DNA of 16,895 bases from JADDRA01 sp038233555. Lineage in GTDB: Bacteria > Actinomycetota > Acidimicrobiia > Acidimicrobiales > CADCSY01. The notes beneath the pieces were generated by a model that saw only the letters and a list, made by a program, of their open reading frames with translations, was not told the DNA's origin and searched no databases. The stretch is taken from assembly GCA_038233555.1 (NCBI GenBank), contig JBBSLT010000039.1, forward strand, positions 1 to 16,895, given 5' to 3'. Positions 6,815-14,881 of the stretch are shown here, in pieces; positions within the stretch are counted from its first letter, which is position 1, and every line of letters begins with the position of its first letter. Both the position numbers and the translations under genes were made by a program.

Positions 6815-7473
6815 GCCCGGAGACGACTGACTTCCTCTATCCCTTCATCGAAGGCGACGAGCACGATGCACCATCGCTGTTGGCCGACCTGTCCCGCTCA
6901 GCCGCAGCCAAGTGGGACCAGAGCAGCCGGCTGCAGGCCGAGACTCTGGCGTTGCTCGAGGGCCAGTTGGCCGAGGTGGCCGCCACCATGGCCCGATGCT
7001 TCGAGGCGGGTGGCCAACTCTTCGCCTTCGGCAACGGTGGGAGCGCCACCGACGCCGACGACGTGGCCCAACTCTTCACCCGCCCACCCTGGGGTGAGGC
7101 GTTGGCCGCCCGATCGTTAGTGACCGATCACGCCGTGCTCTCGGCACTGTCCAACGACATCGGTTTCGACGTGGTGTTCTCCCGCCAGCTCGAGGCCCAC
7201 GGCCGCCCCGGCGACATCGCCCTCGGCCTGTCCACCAGCGGCAACTCCGAGAACCTGCTCATGGCTTTCCGCCAGGCGGCTCGCCGGGGCATGTGCACCG
7301 TCGGGCTCTCGGGCTACGACGGGGGCCGCATGGCCCAATGCGAGGAGCTAGCCCACTGCCTGGTGGTCCGCTCCGACAGCGTGCACCGGATCCAAGAGAC
7401 CCAAGCGGCCGTCTCCCACGCCCTGTGGGCGGCCGTCCAAGCCGAGTACCGACCACACGAAGGGGCCACATGA
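6811..7473 (+). CDS. GmhA-like SIS-domain protein (phosphoheptose isomerase family, degenerate active site)
   Basis: This 220-residue protein has the full-length GmhA layout: an N-terminal helix, the phosphate loop FGNGGSATDADD (73-84), a second loop LSTSGNSENLL (140-150) and a C-terminal helix RIQETQAAVSHALW (193-206). Those loops say it binds a phosphosugar. By eye the GmhA zinc ligand H61 is replaced by aspartate (D84) and catalytic E65 by leucine (L88), while Q172 and H180 equivalents (Q195, H203) are kept. A normal sedoheptulose-7-phosphate isomerase reaction is therefore doubtful. The upstream SIS fusion has the complementary pattern, so a mixed oligomer is possible. ATGA overlaps link it to the genes on both sides. 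No heptose or capsule genes are nearby, which supports a job in hydrogenase maturation rather than sugar nucleotide synthesis. Confidence 0.88.
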   Translation: MSPETTDFLYPFIEGDEHDAPSLLADLSRSAAAKWDQSSRLQAETLALLEGQLAEVAATMARCFEAGGQLFAFGNGGSATDADDVAQLFTRPPWGEALAARSLVTDHAVLSALSNDIGFDVVFSRQLEAHGRPGDIALGLSTSGNSENLLMAFRQAARRGMCTVGLSGYDGGRMAQCEELAHCLVVRSDSVHRIQETQAAVSHALWAAVQAEYRPHEGAT

Positions 7474-8606
7474 AGTTCGTCGACGAGTATCGCGACCCGG
7501 CCGCCGCCCGGCTGGCCGTGGACCAGATCGAAGTGCTGTCCGACGGGCATCACCGCAAGTTCATGGAGGTGTGTGGGGGCCATACCCACACCATCTACAA
7601 GCACGGCATCGAGAACGTGCTCCCGGCCAACATCGAGCTGGTGCACGGCCCCGGCTGTCCGGTGTGTGTGATCCCAATGGGCCGGGTCGACGACGCCATC
7701 GCCCTGGCCGAGGAGCCCGGGGTCATCTTCACCAGCTTCGGCGACATGATGCGGGTGCCGGGCAGCAACGGGAACCTGCTCGAGGCCAAGTCCCGGGGGG
7801 CTGACGTCCGCATGGTCTACTCGCCGCTCGACGCCCTGCGCATCGCCCAGGCCAACCCCGACCGCCAGGTGGTGTTCTTCGCCATCGGCTTCGAGACCAC
7901 CGCCCCCTCCACCGCGGTGACGCTGATCAAGGCTCGTGAGGCCGGCGTGGAGAACTTCAGCGTGTTCTCCAACCACGTCACCATCGTCCCGCCCCTGAAG
8001 GCCATCCTGGAGTCTCCCGACCTGCGTCTCGACGGCTTCATCGGCCCAGGACATGTCAGCACCGTGATCGGCAACCGGCCCTACCGGTTCGTGCCTGCTA
8101 CCTACGGCAAGCCGCTGGTGACCTCGGGCTTCGAGCCCCTCGACATCCTCCAGGGCATCGTCATGCTGTTGCGCCAGATCCGAGACGGCCGCTGCGAGGT
8201 GGAGAACCAGTACACCCGGGCCGTGCGCGACGAGGGCAACGTCCGGGCTCTGCAGGTCTTGGCCGAGGTGTTCGAGCTGCGTCCCCACTTCGAGTGGCGA
8301 GGGCTCGGGTTCATCTCGCACTCCGGGCTCAAGCTGCGCGACACCTTCGCCCCGTGGGACGCCGAGCTGCGTTACTCGGTGCCCGGCATCCGGGTGGCCG
8401 ACCCCAAGGCGTGCCAGTGTGGAGAGGTCCTCAAGGGCGTCATCAAGCCCTGGGAATGCAAGGTCTTCGGAACCGCCTGCACCCCCGAGACACCCATCGG
8501 CACCTGCATGGTCTCCTCTGAGGGTGCCTGCGCCGCCTACTACAACTACGGGCGCTTCACCCGGGAAGCGGCGGCGGCCGCCCGCATCCCCGTGCGCTCG
8601 GCGTGA
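7470..8606 (+). CDS. hypD: Hydrogenase maturation scaffold HypD
   Basis: This 378-residue Fe-S protein is the central scaffold of Fe(CN)2CO assembly and works with HypC and HypE. The conserved motifs are all present: MEVCGGHTH (C35), GPGCPVC (C63 and C66), GFETTAPSTA, and a C-terminal cysteine-rich part (ACQCGEVLKG, PWECKVFGTACTPETPIGTCMVSSEGAC) that ligates the [4Fe-4S] cluster. The ATG at 7470 overlaps the preceding stop (ATGA); an upstream in-frame extension has no family likeness and belongs to the preceding gene. It ends the tightly packed part of the operon. Length is normal. Confidence 0.97.
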   Translation: MKFVDEYRDPAAARLAVDQIEVLSDGHHRKFMEVCGGHTHTIYKHGIENVLPANIELVHGPGCPVCVIPMGRVDDAIALAEEPGVIFTSFGDMMRVPGSNGNLLEAKSRGADVRMVYSPLDALRIAQANPDRQVVFFAIGFETTAPSTAVTLIKAREAGVENFSVFSNHVTIVPPLKAILESPDLRLDGFIGPGHVSTVIGNRPYRFVPATYGKPLVTSGFEPLDILQGIVMLLRQIRDGRCEVENQYTRAVRDEGNVRALQVLAEVFELRPHFEWRGLGFISHSGLKLRDTFAPWDAELRYSVPGIRVADPKACQCGEVLKGVIKPWECKVFGTACTPETPIGTCMVSSEGACAAYYNYGRFTREAAAAARIPVRSA

Positions 8607-8709
8607 CCCCCTCCCGCCGCCCCTCCCGGCACCCCTCCCGGCACCCCTCGCCGTTCTTTGTCGGGTCAGCAGTGCCTACCACTGTCCATCCGACAAAGTT
8701 CGAGTGGTG
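8607..8709. repeat. hypD-hypE spacer with C-rich tandem repeat and long hairpin
   Basis: After the hypD stop the unit CCCCTCCCGGCA is repeated at 8620-8631 and 8632-8643, with a partial third copy to 8650. A perfect 9-bp inverted repeat follows, CTTTGTCGG (8656-8664) pairing with CCGACAAAG (8690-8698), and inside it a second 5-bp stem CAGTG (8670-8674)/CACTG (8680-8684). The symmetrical 5/5 internal loop gives a two-tier RNA hairpin that ends 11 bases before the hypE ATG. There is no U-tract, so it is not a classic terminator. It could be a repetitive extragenic palindrome or a translational control element for hypE. Confidence 0.7.
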
Positions 8710-9831
8710 ATGGCCGCCGCCGGCACCGACGAGGGCCATGGGGGCGGGGAAGAGCACATCTCGGCCGAGGAGACGGTGCTGCGGCGCATCGAGGCCTTCC
8801 GACGCAAGGCGCCGCGGATGCGCGACGAGTTCATCAATTCGGCCCATGGGGCCGGGGGCAAGGCGTCGGCCGCGCTGGTCGACGGGGTGTTCCTCCAAGC
8901 CTTCGCCAACGACGCCCTTGCACCCCTGACCGACGGGGCCACCCTCACACTGCCCTCCGGCGAGCGGGTGGCATTCTCCACCGACTCGTCGGTGGTCAAC
9001 CCGCTGCGCTTTCCCGGCGGATCCATCGGTCATCTCGCCATCCACGGTACGGTCAACGACGTGGCCATGATGGGCGCCACCCCCACCTGGGTGTCGGCCG
9101 CCTTCATCCTCGAAGACGGCTTCCCCGTGGCCGAGCTGCGGGCCATCGTCGCCGACATGGCCGAGGCCGCGGCCAACGCCGGGGTCACCATCGTCACCGG
9201 CGACACCAAGGTGGTCAGCAAGGGTGCGGCCGACGGCCTCTACATCGCCACCGCCGGGATGGGCGTGATCCCCGCCGACGTCCACCTCGACGCGCGCTCC
9301 GTCCAACCGGGAGACCGGGTCCTCGTCTCAGGCACGATCGGCGATCACGGTGTGGCCGTCATGCTGGCCCGAGGTGAGCTGGGCATCGAGGCCGACATCG
9401 AGTCCGACACCGCTCCCCTGGGCGGGCTGGTGAGGGATTTGCTGGCGGCAGCCCCCAACACCCGCTGGCTGCGCGACCCGACCCGGGGCGGCGTGGCCAC
9501 GGTGTGCAACGAACTGGCCCGAGACGCCGAGCTGGCGGTGATCCTCAACGAGGCCGACCTGCCGGTGCGCCCCGCCGTCAACGGGGCCTGTGAGATCCTC
9601 GGCATCGATCCGCTATACGTGGCCAACGAGGGCAAGCTGGTCGCGGTGGTGCCTCCCGGGGAGGCCGACGCCGCCCTGGCCGCAGTGCGAGCCCATCCCC
9701 TCGGCACCTTCGCCGCCCTCATCGGCGAGATCCGCGACGATCCCCCCGGCATGGTGGTGATCAACACCGGCTTCGGCGGCAACCGCATCGTCGACATGCT
9801 GGCGGGAGACCCACTACCTCGCATCTGTTGA
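8710..9831 (+). CDS. hypE: Hydrogenase maturation carbamoyl dehydratase HypE
   Basis: This 373-residue protein of the PurM-like ATP-dependent family dehydrates the thiocarbamate on its C-terminal cysteine to thiocyanate, the source of the CN ligands. The protein ends in PRIC, the strictly conserved terminus that HypF carbamoylates. Other landmarks are INSAHGAGGKA (42-52), FSTDSSVVNPLRFPGG, HGTVNDVAMMGATP and DPTRGGVATVCNELA. About 40 residues precede the family's usual start, and the ATG at 8710 has no clear ribosome-binding site (GTGs at 8704 and 8707 lie in frame). A start at 8818 (MRDEF) is the alternative. The leader hairpin upstream could explain the weak initiation region. Confidence 0.96.
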   Translation: MAAAGTDEGHGGGEEHISAEETVLRRIEAFRRKAPRMRDEFINSAHGAGGKASAALVDGVFLQAFANDALAPLTDGATLTLPSGERVAFSTDSSVVNPLRFPGGSIGHLAIHGTVNDVAMMGATPTWVSAAFILEDGFPVAELRAIVADMAEAAANAGVTIVTGDTKVVSKGAADGLYIATAGMGVIPADVHLDARSVQPGDRVLVSGTIGDHGVAVMLARGELGIEADIESDTAPLGGLVRDLLAAAPNTRWLRDPTRGGVATVCNELARDAELAVILNEADLPVRPAVNGACEILGIDPLYVANEGKLVAVVPPGEADAALAAVRAHPLGTFAALIGEIRDDPPGMVVINTGFGGNRIVDMLAGDPLPRIC

Positions 9832-9839
9832 TGCGAGGT
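9816..9839 (+). terminator. Perfect 10-bp stem-loop overlapping the hypE stop codon
   Basis: ACCTCGCATC (9816-9825) pairs fully with GATGCGAGGT (9830-9839) around a TGTT loop. The stem begins within the last codons of hypE and the stop codon sits at the loop edge. No run of T follows, so it may be a weak or factor-dependent terminator or simply stabilise the upstream message. It marks a plausible break between hypE and hypF transcripts. Confidence 0.55.
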
Positions 9840-9887
9840 CGGCCTCACTCGTTCGCTTCGCTCTCTCCGTTCTGCCGAGCTGCTTGT

Positions 9888-9920
9888 GCCCCGGCCGGCG
9901 GCAAAGCCACCGGCCGGGGC
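9888..9920. terminator. Very GC-rich 15-bp stem-loop in the hypE-hypF spacer
   Basis: The arms 9888-9902 and 9906-9920 are complementary except for one position and enclose an AAA loop, giving an unusually stable hairpin built on GCCCCGGCCGG/CCGGCCGGGGC. A smaller hairpin, GCCGCC/GGCGGC around TCC, follows at 9971-9985 and is trailed by TTTCG. Terminator, REP-like repeat and processing site are all possible. The spacer 9832-10027 otherwise shows no gene. Confidence 0.55.
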
Positions 9921-10027
9921 GCTGAACACCTTCCTGGTGGGCTTCGCCCGCCGGACCGCCAGCCATCGGGGCCGCCTCCGGCGGCTTTCGTGGCCAGCGA
10001 CCAAAGACTGCCTGCGTCGCTCTGACC

Positions 10028-12304
10028 GTGTCGGGCACGGTAGAGCGGCGGCGGGTTCGGGTTTTCGGGACGGTGCAGGGGGTGGGGTTTCGGCCGTTTG
10101 TCTACCGGTTGGCGGCGGAGTTGAGGCTGTCAGGTTCGGTGTCCAATGACAGCCAGGGGGTGCTGGTGGAGGTCGAGGGGCCGGCCTTGGCGCTCGACGA
10201 GCTAATCCGGCGGTTAGTGGATGACGCACCCCCGCTGGCTCGGGTGTCAGGCGTCGAATCCACCGCGCTGGCGTTCGCCGGGCAGTCGGGCTTCCGCATC
10301 GTGGAGAGTCGAGATGACTCGGCGCCGGCGGTGCCGGTCAGCGTCGACGTGGCGACCTGCGATGACTGCCTGGCCGAGGTGAACGACCCCGACGACCGTC
10401 GCTTTGGCTATCCCTTCACCAACTGCACCAACTGCGGGCCCCGGTACACGATCATCCGCGCCATCCCCTACGACCGCCAGGCCACCACCATGTCGGGCTT
10501 TCCCATGTGCGCGGCATGCGAGGCCGAGTACCACGATCCCGCTGACCGGCGCTTTCATGCGCAACCCAACGCCTGTCCCCGCTGCGGTCCCCGCCTGCGC
10601 CTGCTGGCGCCCGACGGGACAGAGCGAGGTGAAGGGGGCGATGCGCTGGCCGCTACCGCGGTGGCTCTGGTCGACGGACAGGTCTTGGCCATCAAAGGCC
10701 TGGGCGGGTATCACCTGGCCGTCGACGCCACCTCCAGTGACGCCGTGGCTGAGCTGCGCCGGCGCAAGCAGCGCGACGACAAACCCTTCGCCGTCATGGT
10801 TCCCGACCTCGACGCCGCCCGGGCCCATTGCCGCCTCTCCCCCGCCGCCGAGGAGGCGCTGGCCTCCCCCCGTCGCCCCATCGTCCTCGCTCCCTGGTGC
10901 GCCGAGGCCGAGGTGGCCGAGGGGGTGGCTCCGGGTCTGGCCGAGCTGGGCCTGATGCTTCCGTACACGCCCCTACACCATCTGCTGCTGGCTCGGGTGG
11001 GGCGACCCTTGGTGATGACCAGCGGGAACGCTAGCGACGAGCCCATCGCCCACGCCGACGACGATGCCGTCGACCGTCTGGGGCCGATGGTCGACGCCAT
11101 CCTGGCCCACGACCGTCCCATCCATATCCGCTGCGACGACTCGGTGCTGCGTTCCCGCCTCGGCGGCGACGTCCAGATGGTGCGCCGGTCGCGGGGCTAT
11201 GCCCCCGAACCCCTCGCCCTACCTGGCCGGGCCCGACGCCAGGTCCTGGCCGTGGGCGCCGAGCTCAAGAACACGCTGGCCGTGGCCAAGAACGACATGG
11301 TGGTCGCCAGCCACCACATCGGCGATCTCGAGCACCTGGCTGCCTACCGCTCGTTCCTGCAAGCGGTCGACCACCTGTGCCACCTCGCCGGCGTCGAACC
11401 TGACGTGGTGGCCCACGATCTGCACCCTGAATACCTCTCGACCAAGTTCGCCCTCGACCTCGGCCTACCCACCCTCGGGGTCCAACACCACCACGCCCAC
11501 ATCGCCTCATGCCTGGTAGAGCATGGTCACACCGAACCGGTGCTGGGCCTGGCCTTCGACGGCCTCGGCCTCGGGTCGTGCGGCACGTTGTGGGGCGGCG
11601 AGCTCCTCGTCGCCGACCTCGGTGGCTTCCAGCGGGTGGGCCACCTCCGCCCCGTCCCCCTGCCCGGAGGCGACCGGGCCAACACCGAGCCGTGGCGCAT
11701 GGCCATGGCCTGGACCCACGCCGCCCTCGGTCGGTCGGCGGCCGAGCGTGTCGGGCGCCATCTCGACGAACGCTGGCCCGCCGTCCTGACCCTGATCGAG
11801 CATTCGGGCACAGCCGCCACCACCAGCGTCGGGCGCCTGTTCGACGCGGTGGCCGCCCTGGTCGGTCTTCATCCACGCATGACCTACGAGGCCCAAGCCG
11901 CCATCGCCCTGGAGGCCAGCACCGCCGGCGTCCCTCTGGGCGACGGTTCCGGCTATGAAGCGACCGTCCACGACGACGGCGACGTCGTCGTGCTCGACCC
12001 CTCCCCCCTCGTCGCCCGGGTAGTGGCCGAACGCGACGCCGGAACGAACGTTGCCATCATCGCCGCCGGATTCCACGACGGCCTCGGACGTTCGGCCTCC
12101 CGACTGGCCATCGACCTCGCCCGCCGTCACGGTCTCGACACCGTCGCCTGCTCCGGTGGCGTGTTCCAAAACGTCCGGCTCAGTGCGGTGGTGGAGCAAA
12201 CGTGTCGGGAGGCAGGCCTAAAGGTGTTGGTCCATCACCGGGTTCCTCCCAACGACGGCGGCATCAGCATCGGCCAGGCCGCCGTCGCCGCCCTGGCCCC
12301 GTAG
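10028..12304 (+). CDS. hypF: Hydrogenase maturation carbamoyltransferase HypF
   Basis: This 758-residue enzyme activates carbamoyl phosphate and transfers the carbamoyl group to the HypE C-terminal cysteine. Domains in order are: acylphosphatase-like (about 8-95, with VFGTVQGVGFRPFVYRLA); two zinc-finger blocks starting CDDC at 111 and continuing TNCTNCGPRY, CAACEAEY and CPRCGP; a YrdC-like domain (from about 210, IKGLGGYHLAVDA and RKQRDDKPFAVM); and a Kae1-like domain (from about 400) with metal-binding VQHHHAHIAS (H487-H491). All expected parts are intact. The GTG at 10028 gives MSGTVERRRVRVFG, directly before the first strand of the acylphosphatase domain, a good family start, although no clear ribosome-binding site is seen. 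It follows hypE after about 200 bases and may have its own promoter. Confidence 0.97.
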   Translation: MSGTVERRRVRVFGTVQGVGFRPFVYRLAAELRLSGSVSNDSQGVLVEVEGPALALDELIRRLVDDAPPLARVSGVESTALAFAGQSGFRIVESRDDSAPAVPVSVDVATCDDCLAEVNDPDDRRFGYPFTNCTNCGPRYTIIRAIPYDRQATTMSGFPMCAACEAEYHDPADRRFHAQPNACPRCGPRLRLLAPDGTERGEGGDALAATAVALVDGQVLAIKGLGGYHLAVDATSSDAVAELRRRKQRDDKPFAVMVPDLDAARAHCRLSPAAEEALASPRRPIVLAPWCAEAEVAEGVAPGLAELGLMLPYTPLHHLLLARVGRPLVMTSGNASDEPIAHADDDAVDRLGPMVDAILAHDRPIHIRCDDSVLRSRLGGDVQMVRRSRGYAPEPLALPGRARRQVLAVGAELKNTLAVAKNDMVVASHHIGDLEHLAAYRSFLQAVDHLCHLAGVEPDVVAHDLHPEYLSTKFALDLGLPTLGVQHHHAHIASCLVEHGHTEPVLGLAFDGLGLGSCGTLWGGELLVADLGGFQRVGHLRPVPLPGGDRANTEPWRMAMAWTHAALGRSAAERVGRHLDERWPAVLTLIEHSGTAATTSVGRLFDAVAALVGLHPRMTYEAQAAIALEASTAGVPLGDGSGYEATVHDDGDVVVLDPSPLVARVVAERDAGTNVAIIAAGFHDGLGRSASRLAIDLARRHGLDTVACSGGVFQNVRLSAVVEQTCREAGLKVLVHHRVPPNDGGISIGQAAVAALAP

Positions 12305-12325
12305 CTGTCTCAGCCGGTCTCTAGT

Positions 12326-14467
12326 GTGAGGATCGTGGAACCTGCCGCGCTGCTCGACGGACTGACCGATCGCCAGGCCGAGGCGGTGACCAGTGCCGGC
12401 GCTCCGCTGTGCATCCTGGCTGGCGCCGGCTCGGGAAAGACGAGGGTCCTCACACGGCGCATCGCCTACCGGGTGACCACCGGCACCGCCGACTCGCGCC
12501 ATGTCCTGGCTCTTACCTTCACCCGTAAGGCCGCCTTTGAGCTGGGCCGGCGCCTCTCGGCCCTCGGTGTGCGCGACCGCGTGATTGCCGGCACCTTCCA
12601 CGCCATCGCCTACGCCCAGCTCCGGCGCTGGTGGGCCGACAACGATCGGCGGGCGCCGACCCTCCTCGAGCGCAAGGCCGGTCTCCTGGCCCGCCTCCTC
12701 GGCAACGAGAGCGCTGCCACCAGGGGCAAGGTCCAGCCGGCCGACCTGGCGGCGGAGATCGAGTGGGCCAAGGCCCGCATGGTGAGCCCCGACACCTACC
12801 AGCGCGAGGCGGCCAAGGCTGGCCGGGAGCCTCCCCTCGCCCCTACCGCCATGGCGTCGCTCTACCGGCGCTACGAGGAGGAGAAGCGCAAGCGCGGCCT
12901 CGTCGACTTCGATGACCTCCTCCAGGGTTGCGTCACCGCCCTGGAGACCGACACCAACTTTGCCTCCTCCCAGCGATGGCAGTACCGCCACCTCTTCGTC
13001 GACGAGTTCCAAGATGTCAACCCGGTCCAGGCCCGCCTGCTCGCCTGCTGGCGAGGAGACCACGATGACCTCTGCGTGGTGGGTGACCCCAACCAGGCCA
13101 TCTACTCCTGGAACGGTGCCGATCCCGCTCAGCTCCAGGAGTTCCAGCAACGCGAACCTCGGGCCACCGTGGTGGTGCTCGACGACAACTTCCGCTCCAC
13201 CCCCCAGATACTGGCCGTCGCCGGGGCGGTCCTGTCCAGCGGTGCAGACGACAGCGCCATTCTTCGTCCCCGGCGCCCCGACGGGCCGCTGCCGTGGATC
13301 CGCAGCTTCGACACCGACGTGGAGGAGGCCCGAGGTATCGCTCGAGCGGTCCGGGATCGCCATGCTCCCGGCACCGCCTGGTCGACCCAGGCCGTGCTCA
13401 CTCGAACCAACGCCCAACTCGTCGTCTTCGAGAAGGCGTTCCGAGATGCCGCCATCCCCTACCGGGTGCGAGGAGGCGGAGCGTTTCTCCAGCGGCCCGA
13501 GGTCAAGGCCGCCCTGGCTGGCCTCGGGCGTTCAGCTGCGCCTCTCGCTCCGGGGTTGGCCGACATGGCGGCATCTCTGCGCCCGAGCCCGTCGCCGACA
13601 GACCCGCCAAAAGACGCTCTCTTCGCCGAGGGCGATGAAGGCGACGCACCTGGTGGCGACGACGACGGCCCCGCCGGGGCTGGTCCCGCAGCCGAGCGAC
13701 GTGCGGTCCTCGAGGAGCTCGTCCGCCTCGGGCGCGACTACCTGGCGCATGAGGTCGACGGATCCGTCGCCGGGTTCCAAGCCTGGCTCGCCGCCAGCCT
13801 GCGCTCCGAGGCCCCGGGTGCGACCAGTGACGCCGTCGAGCTCGCCACCTTCCACGCCGCCAAGGGCCTGGAGTGGCCGGTGGTGTTCCTGGCCGGGCTC
13901 GAACGAGGCCTCGTGCCCATCTCCTTCGCCGCCACCGACGATGCTCGCGACGAGGAGCGCCGTCTGCTCTACGTGGCCGTCACCCGGGCCGAGCGCGAGC
14001 TCCACTGCTCGTGGGCCCGGGAGCGTCACTTCGGCGCCCGCTCTTCTCGCCGCCAACCGTCACCCTGGCTGGTGGAGATCCAGGCCGCCCGAGCCGCACT
14101 GACCAGCGGCCCGACCACTCCGGGATCGCGGGAGTGGCGGAGCCGCCTGGCCCAGGAGCGGGCCCGCCTGCGGGGAGCCAGGGATGGTCAGTCCGGATCC
14201 GGGCGGCGCTCCGGCGTGCGGGTCGGCGCCAACGCCGACCCTGAGCTGTTCAAAGCCCTCAAGGCGTGGCGGTCCCAAGCGGCCAAGGTGGGGGGCGTGC
14301 CCGCCTTTGTGATCTTCCACGACACCACCCTGGCCGCCATCGCCGAGGCCCGTCCGGCCAGCCGTGACGCGCTCTTGGCCCTGCCCGGACTGGGCCCGGT
14401 CAAGGCGGAACGCTACGGCGACCAGCTCTTGGCCGTGGTCGCCACCGCAAGTTCGTCCTCCACGTAA
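12326..14467 (+). CDS. uvrD2: UvrD/Rep-type superfamily 1 helicase with C-terminal HRDC domain (UvrD2-like)
   Basis: This is a 713-residue 3'-5' DNA helicase. Superfamily 1 motifs appear in order: Walker A AGAGSGKT (32-39), FTRKAA (Ia), GTFHAIAYAQL, DEFQD (about 226-230, Walker B), GDPNQAIYSWNGAD (III), DDNFRST (IV), ELATFHAAKGLEW (V) and LLYVAVTRAE (VI). The C-terminus (about 636-710) is an HRDC domain, with ELFKALKAWRSQAAKVGGVPAFVIF and LPGLGPVKAERYG. Mycobacterial UvrD2 has the same layout plus a four-cysteine motif before the HRDC domain. Here that linker is a basic, glycine/serine-rich stretch without cysteines. A low-complexity acidic insert (about 415-450) sits in the middle. The GTG at 12326 and an in-frame GTG at 12335 are both possible starts. 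It is unrelated to the hydrogenase genes. Confidence 0.93.
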   Translation: MRIVEPAALLDGLTDRQAEAVTSAGAPLCILAGAGSGKTRVLTRRIAYRVTTGTADSRHVLALTFTRKAAFELGRRLSALGVRDRVIAGTFHAIAYAQLRRWWADNDRRAPTLLERKAGLLARLLGNESAATRGKVQPADLAAEIEWAKARMVSPDTYQREAAKAGREPPLAPTAMASLYRRYEEEKRKRGLVDFDDLLQGCVTALETDTNFASSQRWQYRHLFVDEFQDVNPVQARLLACWRGDHDDLCVVGDPNQAIYSWNGADPAQLQEFQQREPRATVVVLDDNFRSTPQILAVAGAVLSSGADDSAILRPRRPDGPLPWIRSFDTDVEEARGIARAVRDRHAPGTAWSTQAVLTRTNAQLVVFEKAFRDAAIPYRVRGGGAFLQRPEVKAALAGLGRSAAPLAPGLADMAASLRPSPSPTDPPKDALFAEGDEGDAPGGDDDGPAGAGPAAERRAVLEELVRLGRDYLAHEVDGSVAGFQAWLAASLRSEAPGATSDAVELATFHAAKGLEWPVVFLAGLERGLVPISFAATDDARDEERRLLYVAVTRAERELHCSWARERHFGARSSRRQPSPWLVEIQAARAALTSGPTTPGSREWRSRLAQERARLRGARDGQSGSGRRSGVRVGANADPELFKALKAWRSQAAKVGGVPAFVIFHDTTLAAIAEARPASRDALLALPGLGPVKAERYGDQLLAVVATASSSST

Positions 14468-14505
14468 GCCTTGACATCGGCGCCGGAGAGCGCGACGAAG
14501 GAACC

Positions 14506-14817
14506 ATGACCTCTTACCTCTGGCCTGGCGACTCCGGTTGGCCGACGCCCGAGTCGGAACTCGCGGCCCAAGGCGACGTCTCCGATCCCGGCGGCGAGAT
14601 CGATCTCGATGCCGTGTGCCTGCATGCCGCCCAGCCACACCTCCTCGACGACCTCTCCGCCCTGGAGCGAACCGTGGTCCGGGCCCGCTTTGGCCTCGAC
14701 GGCGCCCGCCTGCGCTCCATGAAGGAGCTCCACGCCGACCTTGGGCTGACCCGCCACCAGGTTCGCGACGCCCTTGAGGCGGGTTTGGCCAAGCTGCGCG
14801 CTCACCTCGTCGCCTGA
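14506..14817 (+). CDS. Small sigma-70 region 4-like helix-turn-helix protein
   Basis: This is a 103-residue protein. Residues about 46-102 (LLDDLSALERTVVRARFGLDG, then MKELHADLGLTRHQVRDALEAGLAKLRAHL) follow region 4 of primary sigma factors: L..L...E..V...RFGLD, E....LG.TR..VR..E..AL.KLR. Regions 1-3 of a sigma factor are missing and the first 40 residues (acidic, proline/glycine-bearing) are not recognisable. It could be a stand-alone DNA- or polymerase-binding regulator. The ATG has GAAGGA three to four bases upstream. It starts 38 bases after the helicase stop in the same direction, so co-transcription is plausible. The homology is by eye; function is unknown. Confidence 0.75.
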   Translation: MTSYLWPGDSGWPTPESELAAQGDVSDPGGEIDLDAVCLHAAQPHLLDDLSALERTVVRARFGLDGARLRSMKELHADLGLTRHQVRDALEAGLAKLRAHLVA

Positions 14818-14881
14818 CGTAGGCACCGGTCCTCTCCCGGGCCTCATTTCTCACTTCTCGCCGATGTATACCTACAACCAC

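Noticed and set aside
6811..7473. A heptose biosynthesis gene (true gmhA)
   Set aside because: Two active-site positions appear lost and the context is entirely hydrogenase maturation, so a standard isomerase role is not supported.
14471..14476. A perfect TTGACA box before the sigma-region-4-like gene
   Set aside because: No acceptable -10 hexamer lies 16-18 bases downstream, and the gene is close enough to the helicase for co-transcription.
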